Positions 25,023 through 33,813 of a DNA stretch of 58,403 bases are shown one piece after another (within the stretch, counting starts at the first letter, position 1; every line of letters starts with the position of its first letter). The DNA is from DATIKM01 sp035477595. GTDB taxonomy: Bacteria; Armatimonadota; Chthonomonadetes; Chthonomonadales; CAJBBX01. The stretch spans positions 1 through 58,403 of the forward strand of contig DATIKM010000111.1 in assembly GCA_035477595.1 (NCBI GenBank), written 5' to 3'. Made by a program: the position numbers and the translations under genes. The notes below the pieces were generated by a model. The model saw nothing but the letters and a program-made list of their open reading frames with translations, searched no databases and was not told where the DNA came from.

Positions 25023-26266
25023 TACTCGTGCCGGAGGGCCTCGATTGGGTCGAGGCGGGCGGCGCGCACCGCCGGCCACATGCCGAAGAACACGCCTACG
25101 AAGGCCGAGAAGGCGAACGCGCCCAGAATGCTCCACGCGGGGAGGTGCGTGGGAATGCCGGGGTTGCCCATCATCCCGCCGGTCATCACCTCTTTGCTGA
25201 TTGCTCCGATGGCGAAGGCGACGCCCGCGCCGATGGCGATGCCCAGCAGGCCCCCGGTGCCGGAGAGCGTGGCAGACTCGATGAGGAACTGCACCAGGAT
25301 GTCGCGCCGCCGCGCGCCCACGGCCTTACGCAGGCCGATCTCTCGGGTCCGCTCCGTCACCGACACCAACATGATGTTCATGATGCCGATGCCGCCTACG
25401 AGGAGCGCCAGGCCCGCGACCCCACCTAGCACGAGCCCGAAGATGTTCAGCACGCGGCTCACGGCGCTCAGGATGTTCTGCTGGCTGTCGACCCGGAAAC
25501 CTGGCGCGTTGTCGTGCCGACGCATCAGGGTCTCCCATACCTGATCCATCGCCGCGTCGATGGACGCCTCGGGCCTCGGCTGCGCCCAGATGACGCCCAC
25601 CACCTCGCGGCCCACGAACCGCTTCTGGATGGAGGTGATGGGGAGGAGGATGCTTCTGTCCTCCTGCTCCGCGATGCCCGCGGTGCCCTTGGACTGGAGG
25701 ACGCCGATAACGGTCACGCTCACGCCGCGGATATCAATGTCTCGCCCGATTGGGTTCTCGTTCGGGAACAGCTCCCTGCGCACGCGCGCGCCGATCACGC
25801 AGACCTTCCTCCAGTCCTGAAGGTCCTCCTCGCCGATGAAGCGGCCCTCCGCGATGGTCAGGTTGCGCAGCCGCTTGTAGGCAGGCTCGATGCCGTTCAG
25901 CCCGACGTCGAACTCGCGCTCCCTGTAGCGGGCCGTGAAGCCTGTGGGGACCGGCAGCTCGGCGGACACCTGATCGATCAGGTCGCACCGCTCCCTGATG
26001 GCCCGCACGTCGTCCATCGACAGCGAGTCGATGCGACGGGCCTGACCCCGCCGCTCCTCGCGGCTGGGGTCGTAGGCGATGATGATCAGATGCGACCCGA
26101 GCCGCTCAAACTCCGAGACGATCTGTGCGCGCGCTCCCTCAACGAGACTGACCATGACGATGACAGCGCTCACACCGATGATCACGCCGAGCATCGTAAG
26201 AACGGATCGCAGCTTGTTAACACGCAGGTTCGTTAGCGCGCTCAGCAGGCTATGCAGGATGGTCAT
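25022..26266 (-). CDS. MacB-like ABC transporter permease (MacB_PCD/FtsX)
   Basis: The product has 414 residues from ATG 26266 (MTILHSLLSALTNLRVNKLR). The N-terminal helix (LTMLGVIIGVSAVIVMVSLVEG) and the large periplasmic domain with the VIGARVRRELFPNENPIG and GVLQSKG motifs are typical. The three C-terminal helices contain LLVGGIGIMNIMLVSVTERTREIGLRKAVGARR, residues about 300-332, the coupling region of MacB permeases. There is no fused or adjacent ATPase. The gene is last in a three-gene minus-strand run behind an adaptor protein, so it is probably the permease of a tripartite-like efflux or lipid/peptide export system that borrows an ATPase encoded elsewhere. Confidence 0.9.
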   Translation of the reverse strand: MTILHSLLSALTNLRVNKLRSVLTMLGVIIGVSAVIVMVSLVEGARAQIVSEFERLGSHLIIIAYDPSREERRGQARRIDSLSMDDVRAIRERCDLIDQVSAELPVPTGFTARYREREFDVGLNGIEPAYKRLRNLTIAEGRFIGEEDLQDWRKVCVIGARVRRELFPNENPIGRDIDIRGVSVTVIGVLQSKGTAGIAEQEDRSILLPITSIQKRFVGREVVGVIWAQPRPEASIDAAMDQVWETLMRRHDNAPGFRVDSQQNILSAVSRVLNIFGLVLGGVAGLALLVGGIGIMNIMLVSVTERTREIGLRKAVGARRRDILVQFLIESATLSGTGGLLGIAIGAGVAFAIGAISKEVMTGGMMGNPGIPTHLPAWSILGAFAFSAFVGVFFGMWPAVRAARLDPIEALRHE

Positions 26267-26297
26267 CGCTCGTCCGTGCGGCAGAGCAGCGTGGCCG

Positions 26298-26948
26298 TCA
26301 CTCCGTGTTCCCGGTCTTGCCGGTGCCGCGAGCGCGCCGCGGGCGCGGACGCGCGGCACCGGCCAGGGGCTCCGGCTCCGGATCCGCTTCGCGCGCGTGG
26401 TCTGGTTCGGGCGCACCCGACGGCCCGCCCGCATCGTCAGGTGGTGGCGTGGGCGACACCAGCGCGACCAGGTCGGCGACAGTCACGCATGCCCGGAGGT
26501 CGCCGGGGAGCAACCCGACGCCGAACTCGTGCTCCATGGCGTAGCGCAGCAACTCCCACTCCATGCCGGAGAGGCCGAGGTCCTCGCGCAGCCGCGCATC
26601 CGGCGGCGGTCCGCCGCGCAGCAGGTAGGCGTCCAGTACGTACGCCACGCGCTCCGCGGCAGGCATATGGCGGGCTCGGCGCGCGCGCTCGTCCTCTCTG
26701 CACCGGAGGTCCGCGAAGTGGCGCCACCACCGCACGGTGTGACGCGTCCGCGCCATCTGCCGGCAGCGCATCCGTATCCAGCGGCACGCGGCGCGCAGGT
26801 CGTCATGGGCAGCCGGACGCTCGGCGCGGCGCTCGCGAGCGCCGGACAATCGCGCCTCGCACACCGCGCGAATGAGGCGCTCTGCCTCGTCCGCCGCGAT
26901 CTTGCCTTCCTCGAGCAGGTCAAGGACCCGGGTGATCTCTTCGTTCAT
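26298..26948 (-). CDS. SHOCT-like N-terminus with acyl-carrier-like C-terminal domain, unknown function
   Basis: The product has 216 residues; ATG 26948 has AGGGAG 7 nt upstream, better than ATG 26954. Residues 1-30 (NEEITRVLDLLEEGKI, ADEAERLI) form the short helical SHOCT-like motif common in bacterial regulators. A basic middle part follows. Residues about 118-165 (LREDLGLSGMEWELLRYAME, then GVGLLPGDLRACVTVADLVALV) have the helix pattern of an acyl carrier protein, but the serine of the usual DSL site is shifted or missing, so phosphopantetheine loading is doubtful. The tail is proline- and acid-rich. The gene lies between an adaptor and a permease in the position normally taken by the ATPase. 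Function not known. Confidence 0.6.
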   Translation of the reverse strand: MNEEITRVLDLLEEGKIAADEAERLIRAVCEARLSGARERRAERPAAHDDLRAACRWIRMRCRQMARTRHTVRWWRHFADLRCREDERARRARHMPAAERVAYVLDAYLLRGGPPPDARLREDLGLSGMEWELLRYAMEHEFGVGLLPGDLRACVTVADLVALVSPTPPPDDAGGPSGAPEPDHAREADPEPEPLAGAARPRPRRARGTGKTGNTE

Positions 26949-26989
26949 CCCCATACTCCCTGGCGCTGCACGCCGCCGCCTTGGCAGGC

Positions 26990-28705
26990 TCAGTCATTGC
27001 CACCATCGGGGCCGTCGCCGAAGTCGATCTCAATGCCCCGGCGCCGCGGACCCGTGAACACGCCCGGCCTAACCTTCTCGCCCTGCTTGAGCCCGCCGGT
27101 TATCTCGGTGAAGTTGTCGCCCTCGAGGCCCACGGTCACGTAGCGCGGCTCAAACCTCGTGGTGGTGTTACCGCCCCGCCCGGTCTGCATGGCCACCTGG
27201 ACCCGGCGCTTCGATCCCACGCGTTCTACGCTGTCCGTCGGCAGGCGGAGCACGTTCCTGCGCCGGTTGATGACGATGGTGCACTTCGCCGTCATGCCGG
27301 GCATTACGCGGCCGTCTGGCCGGTCGAACTCGATCTCGACGGCGAAGCGCACGACGCCGCCGGCGCCCGCAGCTTGCTGCGCGGCCTGGGCCGGGTCGCC
27401 CGCGGTCATGGAGGCCGGCGCGACCTTGCGCACCCGCCCGCGGTATTGCGTGCCGCGCACGCCATCGATCTCGATCTCCACCGGAAGCCCCGGGCGGATG
27501 CGGAGCACGTCGACCTCATTCACGCTCATCCGCACGAGCATGCGGGATAGGTCCGCCACCTGCAGGACCGGCATTCCGGCAGAGAACGCAGCGACGCCGG
27601 AGGTCACAAGCTCGCCCTCCTCGACATAGCGCTGCGTGACGATGCCGCTCATGGGCGATACGAGTGCCGTGTCGCGCTGCCGCACCTCGAACTCGCGCAA
27701 CTGGTTCTCGATCTGGGCCGCGTTCGCGGTCGCGGCAGCGACGTCGTCCTGGCGCATCGCGTCCTGCCGACGGCCGCTCTCAGCGGCGCGGAGCTGCGCC
27801 CTCGCCTGCTGCAGGGATGCCTGGGCGGACCGCACTTCCTCGGCGCGGATAACCAGTTGCGACTGGTTGGCGCGCGCGCGGTCTAGCGCCGCTCGCGCCT
27901 CGATGACCTGGTTCTCCGCGTTGGCAAGCTCGAGCCGCTGCTGTTGATCGATCAGCGCGAGCCGCGCGCGCGTCTGTTCGAGCCGCGCCGACGTAGTTGC
28001 GACCTGGGCGCGCGCCTGGTCAGCGGTCTGCTCCGAGGCGAAGCCGCGCTCCAGCAGACGCCTCTGGCGGTCCAGGTTTCGGCGCGCCGCATCCGCGCTC
28101 TCCTGCGCGTCGGCCACGTCGGAACGGGCATGGACGAGCGCTTGCGGGTGCGTTGCCTCCCTCAACAGGTCGCGGGCCTGCTCGGACGTGCGAAGCGACG
28201 CCTGGGCTTGCTGCAGCTCGCTCTGACTAAGGCCCGGCTGGGCGCGGTCCTGCTCCTGAGCAACGCGCAGACGCGCCTCGGCGACAGCGACGGATTCCCT
28301 GGCCTGCTCGATCGAGGAGATCGTCTGCTCCACCTGGTAGTCCACGGAGCGTCTGGACTGATCAAGACGGGCTTGGGCGGCATGCCACTGCGCGCGGATC
28401 TGCTCCACCTGGCTGTTGATCTCCGTGGGGTCGATCTCTACCAGGAGCTGTCCCGCCGCAACCCGGGTGCCTTCGGTGACCAGAAGGCGCGCGATCCGCC
28501 CCGCGACCTTGGACTTCACGTCCACCTTGCGCACCGGCTCTATCACACCCGTCTCGGTGACCTTTACATCCACGTCGCCGATGTCCGCGGTAGAGAAGCG
28601 CTCGGGCGTCGGCTCCGCGCGCAGGAGCGTGCGCGTGCCATACCACGAGAGTCCGCCTACGACGAGGAGCGGCAGGAGGCAGCCCAGAAGGATCTTCCGT
28701 TTCAC
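26990..28705 (-). CDS. MacA/HlyD-like membrane fusion protein
   Basis: The product has 571 residues and starts at GTG 28705. One N-terminal helix (ILLGCLLPLLVVGGLSWYG) anchors it. A biotinyl-lipoyl half (VTETGVIEPVRKVDVKSKVAGRI, about 48-70) and its second half (RDTALVSPMSGIVTQRYVEEGE) flank a very long coiled coil of about 270 residues rich in Q, A and R, with many LxxxQ repeats. Barrel and membrane-proximal domains follow (VNEVDVLRIRPGLPVEIEIDG, VMPGMTAKCTIVINRR). The hairpin is longer than in ordinary MacA, suggesting a long periplasmic reach. First gene of the export run. Confidence 0.9.
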   Translation of the reverse strand: MKRKILLGCLLPLLVVGGLSWYGTRTLLRAEPTPERFSTADIGDVDVKVTETGVIEPVRKVDVKSKVAGRIARLLVTEGTRVAAGQLLVEIDPTEINSQVEQIRAQWHAAQARLDQSRRSVDYQVEQTISSIEQARESVAVAEARLRVAQEQDRAQPGLSQSELQQAQASLRTSEQARDLLREATHPQALVHARSDVADAQESADAARRNLDRQRRLLERGFASEQTADQARAQVATTSARLEQTRARLALIDQQQRLELANAENQVIEARAALDRARANQSQLVIRAEEVRSAQASLQQARAQLRAAESGRRQDAMRQDDVAAATANAAQIENQLREFEVRQRDTALVSPMSGIVTQRYVEEGELVTSGVAAFSAGMPVLQVADLSRMLVRMSVNEVDVLRIRPGLPVEIEIDGVRGTQYRGRVRKVAPASMTAGDPAQAAQQAAGAGGVVRFAVEIEFDRPDGRVMPGMTAKCTIVINRRRNVLRLPTDSVERVGSKRRVQVAMQTGRGGNTTTRFEPRYVTVGLEGDNFTEITGGLKQGEKVRPGVFTGPRRRGIEIDFGDGPDGGND

Positions 28706-29619
28706 GTTCTCGTCATTCCTGGAGGCGCGTCATCCCTGAGCGCGGCGGGCGCGCTCGCTGCGACTACGAATGCCTGGCTCAGACGGTTTCGCTCCGGCCG
28801 GCGGCCCCGGCGGTGGTGGAGCGATGCCGTCTCGGTGCTCCGTCCTTGCGAGAGGCGAGGGCCATGCGCTCGACACACACGCATCCACCCCAAGCATGGC
28901 ACAGCGCACTCCACCGGAGCGCGGTGGCATCGGCGGACCAGTGAGGAGGGCGTTCCCCCTCCCTCCGTCGTTCGACGGCGACGAGGGAGGCCGCCGGCAG
29001 CCGGTGCCCTGCCTGGCTGCCGCAGCCGGCCGCCCTGGCTCCCGGCAGCCGCCTCGGCGATGCACCCCCACATGATCTGACGGTCGGCGACACCGTCGCG
29101 ATCGCCCTGGCACGCGGGCCGAGCGCCGACGCGGACGCCATCTGGCGCAGGAGCCGATCTCGCACCAGCCAGGTCTCGACGGCCGCGCCACATCCCAGCA
29201 CGGAGCCCCGCGTGCAGGCTGTGGAGCACGGCTGTGTCGACAAGCGGGCTTCAGTAGCTGACAAGGGGTTGCCCATCTCGAACCTGGGCTGCTCAGGGCG
29301 CTCGCATGTCGCGGCAAGATGCCGGTGGACGGGCGACGCAGCGGACCGACTGCCGGCGTGAAGGTGGGCCCGGAGGGCGTCCGCTGCAGCGGCGACGTGG
29401 GCGGTGGCGCCACTGCACTGGAGGCGGCGCCTGAGGCCGTCGATCAACCGGTGGTGAAGGTGAACGCCAAGGCAGACCTCGATGCGCGGCTGGTCTTCTC
29501 TTCGCGTCACCAGTGGCAGAAGCAGCTCATCGTGATCGTCGAACTCAAGGGCGCCACGATCGGCGGTGCCGCCCGGCGCGCTGGTTCGATAACGTGACAT
29601 AGCCCGGAGCACGGCTGTG
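28706..29619. other. Long gap without a supported gene
   Basis: About 900 bp. Long open frames exist on both strands but have arginine/alanine-rich, non-protein-like composition and no motif. A 92-codon plus-strand frame (29319-29597) has a more normal end (VVKVNAKADLDARLVFSSRH), but I recognise nothing. It could be a decayed gene or an untranslated region of the minus-strand adaptor gene. Confidence 0.4.
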
Positions 29620-29652
29620 GCTCCCCGCCGGACGGCCGCTCCGGCGGGGAGC
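29620..29652 (-). terminator. Hairpin terminator behind the acidic protein gene
   Basis: A perfect 12-pair stem (GCTCCCCGCCGG with CCGGCGGGGAGC) and a nine-base loop, 11 nt after the stop codon of the minus-strand gene. No U tract follows. Confidence 0.65.
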
Positions 29653-29663
29653 TGCTGGCACAC

Positions 29664-30050
29664 CTAGCCCTTCTTGCCCTTCTTCTTCTTCTTCTTCTTG
29701 ACGTCATCGTCGTCGTCGGCTGCGGGGGCCTCCTCGCCCTCATCGGCTACCGGGGCCTCCTCGCCCTCGTTGGCGGGGATCTCCTCCTCGTCCTCCTCGT
29801 CCTCCTCGTCCTCCTCGTCCTCCTCGTCGTCGTCATCGTCCTCGTCGTCGTCCTCGTCGTCGTCGTCCCAGTCCTCGTCGTCCGTGCCGCCGTAGACCGA
29901 GGTCTCCATGACGGCGACGTACAGGACGTCGTCGGCGGTCTTGCCGAACGCGACGGGCGTGAGCGAGACGAGGGAGTAGCCTTCCTCGGTGTTCTTGTTG
30001 ACCCACTCGTTCAGCTCGTCCAGGCTGGTCGATCGGTTGAAGCGGTACAT
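29664..30050 (-). CDS. DUF4177-like protein with extreme acidic tract and lysine tail
   Basis: The product has 128 residues from ATG 30050 (MYRFNRSTSLDELNEW), with AGGAA upstream; a start at 30071 is also possible. Residues 1-55 resemble the small DUF4177 fold (a strand, a helix EELNEWVNKN-type, then EGYSLVSLTPV and VLYVAVMETS). Residues about 60-115 are nearly all aspartate and glutamate, coded by GAC/GAG runs. The protein ends in a lysine/glycine tail of seven, then two lysines. Such opposite-charge tails occur in histone- or ribosome-binding and phase-separating proteins, but no function is known here. The repetitive DNA (GAG/GAC triplets) can expand by slippage, so its length may vary between strains. 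Confidence 0.7.
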   Translation of the reverse strand: MYRFNRSTSLDELNEWVNKNTEEGYSLVSLTPVAFGKTADDVLYVAVMETSVYGGTDDEDWDDDDEDDDEDDDDDEEDEEDEEDEEDEEEIPANEGEEAPVADEGEEAPAADDDDDVKKKKKKKGKKG

Positions 30051-30174
30051 GAGGGTTCCTTTGCTGAGCACGGACCGCGTTCAGCAGGCCCGAGGCGTTA
30101 TCTAAGGAGCGCATGTGCTCGCTCCGGTCCGGTTGTACACCGCGCGCGAGCCCGAGTCCTTCGGGTGCGGGCGT

Positions 30175-30798
30175 CTACTCCAGGCGGTCGAGGATGCCGG
30201 CGACGCCCCGGTCGAAGTCGCTGGCGGAGGGCCTCGTTGCCGGCTCCCTGGCGGGCCGGGCCGGCTCCCCGGCGGGTCTCGCGGGGGGCCGCTGGCGGAC
30301 GCGCTGCGGCCGCGGGCGAGGCGCGGCCGCTCGAGCACGCGCGTGGGCAGACGGGGGCTCCGCTCGCCGCGCGGCGGGCGCTGGGAGAGGAGGCGATGCC
30401 GGACGGGCAGTGGGCGCCGGCCTCGAATCGATGGACGGTGCGCCTCCAGCTGGCGGCGCCACGATGCGCGAAGCTGGTGCGGGCTGTATTGCTTGAGGCG
30501 CGGTGTAAGGGCCGGCCCCGCCCTCACCAGGCCGCGAGGGCACGCGCTGCCCCGTCGGTAGCGCCAGCATGCACACGCCTGCGAGCGCGGCGAGGGCCGC
30601 GAACACGACGAGGATGCGCGTCCACAGGTCGCGACGGGCCGACTGGCGTTCCCAGGCCAGAGCGATCCCGTGCTGGCGCTCTAGCCACTCCTCGGACGTG
30701 GCAGGCGTGCGGGGAGCCGGCAACCCTCCGTCGCGGTCGCCGGACTCGCTGGCGTGGCGCTCGGGGAGCGGTGGGTAGGTCGCCTGCTCGTCAGCCAT
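30175..30798 (-). CDS. Single-span membrane protein with proline/alanine/arginine-rich tail
   Basis: The product has 207 residues. An acidic N-terminal part contains WLERQHGIALAWERQSARRD. It is followed by one membrane helix (LVVFAALAALAGVCMLAL, about residues 64-82). The rest is a low-complexity P/A/R-rich stretch ending in SDFDRGVAGILDRLE. The well-formed start and end argue for a real gene; the tail would lie outside the membrane if the N-terminus is inside. No family recognised. It follows the carbohydrate-binding protein gene by 20 nt on the same strand. Confidence 0.55.
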   Translation of the reverse strand: MADEQATYPPLPERHASESGDRDGGLPAPRTPATSEEWLERQHGIALAWERQSARRDLWTRILVVFAALAALAGVCMLALPTGQRVPSRPGEGGAGPYTAPQAIQPAPASRIVAPPAGGAPSIDSRPAPTARPASPPLPAPAARRAEPPSAHARARAAAPRPRPQRVRQRPPARPAGEPARPAREPATRPSASDFDRGVAGILDRLE

Positions 30799-30818
30799 CA
30801 GGTGCTGTTCCTGCGCTC

Positions 30819-32753
30819 CTAGCGACGCCGAAGCACGCGGCCGCGGCCCCGCGCGTCTGTGAGCGTGAGGGTTGCGCCGTCGGCGCCGATCGCCCAGGTG
30901 TAGGACTGATTAGCTATGACCACCGTGCGCCCCCCAGGCCTGAGGAACCACCGGAATGGGTTCGGCGCCGGGGCCACCGGCGCTCCTGCGGGGGCGGCAG
31001 TAGGCGCACCCGCCGATCCGGTTCCGTCCGCGTTGAAGGTCATCCTCACGATGGGCCCATCCCGCAGGCGGCCTTCCCACGCTCCGATGATGGGGTGAGT
31101 GGGCTCTTGGGCGGGTGCCGTCGTCGGCACCTCACCCAACTCGTCCCGCAGGACGACGGGCGCCAGCGTGCGCGGGGATCGCCTCTCCGCGGTGCGCAGG
31201 ACGCTATGCTCCCGGTTGTTGTGGGATAGCGTGATGGTGACCCGCGTGTCGAGCGGAAGCTCGCCGAGCGTGACCACGCCGTGCTGCACTGTCCGCACCT
31301 CGCCCTGGCCTCCCTCGGCGCCCGGTGTATGGACGGTGGCTCGCACGCCGTGGACGGGCCTGCCACGATGGGTCACGCGCAGGGCGGGGCCGCTCACGTG
31401 GCGGAAGTCCGCGGCGGTCACGGCGACCTGGGCGGGCGCAGCGTCGGCCCCGGCTGCCTCGCCAGCCCGACGAAGCGACATACCCGCGAAATCGACGCGG
31501 CCCACCGCCTGGCCGACGAGGAAGGCGATGCGGTTCCGATCTGGGGACACGCGGCTGGGCGTGAACACGACCTGCTGCCGCCGCCACGTCGTGGTGAGCG
31601 GTAGGACGCCCCTGAGCCCGATATGGCGGTCGCCGTCGCCGCCGACCGCCGCGTCAACCTCCAGATCGCGCGGCTCGGACGCGCGCGCCCAGAACTCGAT
31701 CACGTAGGGGACCAGGTTCTCCAGCGCGACGCCGTGTTGCACCAGATGGACGTGCCAGGCGAGGTCGCCGATCGCCTCCACGGAGATCGATGCCACGCCA
31801 CCAGGCACGCCGGTCGGCCCGCCGGAGGGGGCGACATCCAACGTGCCGCGCGCCGGCGTCGCGCCGCGCACGAGCGACCAGTGCTGGTCGCCGGCGATGA
31901 AGTTGGGGTTCCGAAACAGGTTCGGCCCTGCGGGCCGAGCGGGCATCCCTGTACGGAGGCGCACGCCCGCCAGCTCAACCACCCCGGTGGACTCGCCCAG
32001 GACAAAGACGAGGCGTCCATGGTTCTCCACGGGCTGGCTCGCCGTGAAGGGGAGCCGGAACCGCCTCCACTCGCGCGTAAGAGCGATGCCCTTTGCGTCA
32101 AGGCCGATCCCGTGCCCATCTCCCGTGTCCGTGTTCATCGCAACGTCCACCGTGCGCGGCTCGGACGCGCGCGCCCAGAACGAGACGGTGTACACCACGT
32201 TCGCTCGCAGGGTCAGGCCCTGCTGGTAGAACTGGATGTGCCACGGGAGCGGGCCCAGGCTGGTGATCTCTGCACGAAGGACGTTGCCGCGCACGCCGGG
32301 CGGACGAAGCGCCTCGTCGGCCACGATGCTGGCCTCGGCCACGACGGATGGGTGGCCGCGCTCGAGAAGCCAGCCGTCCAGCCCGCCCTGGAAGTCGGTG
32401 TTCTCGAGGAGGTTCGGCCCCGTCATGCCCGCGGGGTTCGGGAGGTCGTCGTCGTCGAATGGGACGCGGGCGAGCAAGCCGGTCGCTGGATCGAGTAGCT
32501 TGAGGCGCGACCCCGGGCCGAAGCCAGGCGGGACGTCGACGGCAGCGGCCCCCGTGGCCGGTGCAGCGAGCTCACGCGGCTCGGTGGACCGGCCGGACGG
32601 GCCCGTCAGCCAGTAGAGAAGACGTTTGCCTCGCAGTCCGGCGTCGAGGGAGACTTCCAGGCGCGGCAGGCCCTGACCGCCAGCGGAGGCAAGGGCGGCG
32701 AAGGCAAAGAGGCACAGCGCGGCCGAGAAGCGGACGCGCGCGCGGACTGTCAT
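30819..32753 (-). CDS. Secreted protein with two CBM4_9-like domains
   Basis: The product has 644 residues from ATG 32753, with GGAGG 5 nt upstream and a signal peptide (cleavage near ALASAGG). Two homologous sandwich domains of about 140 residues each begin at GPNLLENTDFQGGLDGW and GPNLFRNPNFIAGDQHW. Both contain a WH, a YTVSFWARASEPR or YVIEFWARASEPR motif, and a final GxVxxAGxxLR strand. These are carbohydrate-binding module 4/9-type folds. A further domain (about 500-560) resembles a carboxypeptidase-regulatory-like sandwich. The C-terminus (IIGAWEGRLRDGPIVRMTFN) is a small lipocalin-like barrel. No catalytic domain is present, so it probably binds a surface or plant glycan. Confidence 0.8.
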   Translation of the reverse strand: MTVRARVRFSAALCLFAFAALASAGGQGLPRLEVSLDAGLRGKRLLYWLTGPSGRSTEPRELAAPATGAAAVDVPPGFGPGSRLKLLDPATGLLARVPFDDDDLPNPAGMTGPNLLENTDFQGGLDGWLLERGHPSVVAEASIVADEALRPPGVRGNVLRAEITSLGPLPWHIQFYQQGLTLRANVVYTVSFWARASEPRTVDVAMNTDTGDGHGIGLDAKGIALTREWRRFRLPFTASQPVENHGRLVFVLGESTGVVELAGVRLRTGMPARPAGPNLFRNPNFIAGDQHWSLVRGATPARGTLDVAPSGGPTGVPGGVASISVEAIGDLAWHVHLVQHGVALENLVPYVIEFWARASEPRDLEVDAAVGGDGDRHIGLRGVLPLTTTWRRQQVVFTPSRVSPDRNRIAFLVGQAVGRVDFAGMSLRRAGEAAGADAAPAQVAVTAADFRHVSGPALRVTHRGRPVHGVRATVHTPGAEGGQGEVRTVQHGVVTLGELPLDTRVTITLSHNNREHSVLRTAERRSPRTLAPVVLRDELGEVPTTAPAQEPTHPIIGAWEGRLRDGPIVRMTFNADGTGSAGAPTAAPAGAPVAPAPNPFRWFLRPGGRTVVIANQSYTWAIGADGATLTLTDARGRGRVLRRR

Positions 32754-32850
32754 CGGAACCTCCGCACGTGTGTCCTGTCGCCACGCCGGCGCGACGGCCG
32801 CGCCGTCGTTCGCAGGAGACACCGCATCTTACCACAGCCGGCTCGCGCGG

Positions 32851-33315
32851 TCACGCGGGAGGCCCGCCCGCATGCCGTGCGCTTGCCCACACGGCCAGCC
32901 CTCTTGGCAGGACGCCGCCCGCGATGGCCAGAACCGCTAGCACCGCCAGCGCGAGCAGTTGCGCCGAAGAGCCGGTAAGGAAGCGAATCAGGATGCCGAG
33001 CATCGGCCCGACTTCGATGAGTGCCAACGCCAGCACCGTCGTGGTCTGGAAGGCCGCCGCGGCGTCGGCCGGTCTGGCGGACTGCAGGGCGCGCTCGTGG
33101 GCGCTCACCTTCCCATAGAACAGCCCGAGCCCTGCCAGGATCGCCGCAACGCCAGCGCCGGTCAGCGCCGTAGCCAGTGGACCGCCGGGGGGAGCGGCCG
33201 CGTCCGGCGGAGGGGTCGACGTGGGCAGCACGAAGGCGCCGATGATGGCGATGGCGATACATGACAGGCCGAAGGCAAGGACCAGCAGTGCCCAGACCGC
33301 GCGGCGGCTGTCCAT
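32851..33315 (-). CDS. Four-helix membrane protein, unknown
   Basis: The product has 154 residues. GAGGAGGAG lies about 6 nt before ATG 33315. Helices lie at about residues 7-30, 47-66, 90-112 and 118-140. The loop between helices two and three (GKVSAHERALQSARPADAA) is the only hydrophilic part. It lies 97 nt upstream of the CBM protein gene on the same strand. No family recognised. Confidence 0.6.
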   Translation of the reverse strand: MDSRRAVWALLVLAFGLSCIAIAIIGAFVLPTSTPPPDAAAPPGGPLATALTGAGVAAILAGLGLFYGKVSAHERALQSARPADAAAAFQTTTVLALALIEVGPMLGILIRFLTGSSAQLLALAVLAVLAIAGGVLPRGLAVWASARHAGGPPA

Positions 33316-33342
33316 TGAAGCTCCTCCTCAACGCAGAGCGGT

Positions 33343-33621
33343 CTACTGCTGAGAGCTGCAGGCCTCGGCGCCCGCGGTCGATCCCACGATGGGCCACAAG
33401 CACCTCGGGAGGAAGTCGCCCAGGATGAGGCCCATGAACAGGCACATGGCAGTGCGATAGCTACGCAGGCCGCCGTAGCGCAGGATGGACGCCTTCACCG
33501 TTGAGGCGATGAGCGTCGGCGGCCAAGTGGTGCTCATCGCCCAGCTTCCCGAGACGGTAAGCCCCAGGGGCTGGAACGGCCAGCCAGTGTAATGCATCCG
33601 CATGCCCTGCAGGTCGAGGTG
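33343..33621 (-). pseudogene. C-terminal remnant of a DUF6784/DUF6785-type membrane protein
   Basis: The encoded segment contains MRMHYTGWPFQPLG, SGSWAMST, ILRYGGLRSYR and LFMGLILGDF. It closely follows the end of large membrane proteins (DUF6785 followed by DUF6784) found in armatimonads and planctomycetes, where the form is WWPFHPLGYA...SSWAM...LRYGGLRAYRRA...FLGLILGEF. The upstream several hundred codons of that family are missing, and the frame breaks beyond 33621. A relic left by deletion is the best explanation. Confidence 0.5.
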
Positions 33622-33729
33622 CGTCCCCGGTCCGAGGCCGGCGGGTCGGGACGGGCCGCCGCCGCGACCCTATTCGAGGGGCGGGGCGGCGGTTCCTGTG
33701 TGGGGCCTCTCCGGCCGGACCGCGCTCGT

Positions 33730-33759
33730 TTGACAGGGCGTCGGAGCGTGCGGTACCAT
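33730..33759 (+). promoter_or_regulatory. Promoter of the sugar isomerase gene
   Basis: TTGACA (33730-33735), an 18-bp spacer, TACCAT (33754-33759). A direct repeat GCGGTACC overlaps the -10 region (33751-33758 and 33761-33768). Confidence 0.6.
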
Positions 33760-33813
33760 GCGGTACCGTCCCGCGCTTCGCCGGACGGCCTTTGGTGTCG
33801 CGTGGAGGTCGCC

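Noticed and set aside
28779..29663. 294-codon minus-strand open frame
   Set aside because: Arginine/alanine/serine-rich composition typical of non-coding high-GC sequence, no motif and no ribosome binding site.
29760..29880. Short triplet repeats that could suggest a CRISPR or microsatellite
   Set aside because: They are codons of the acidic tract in a real gene, without repeat/spacer organisation.
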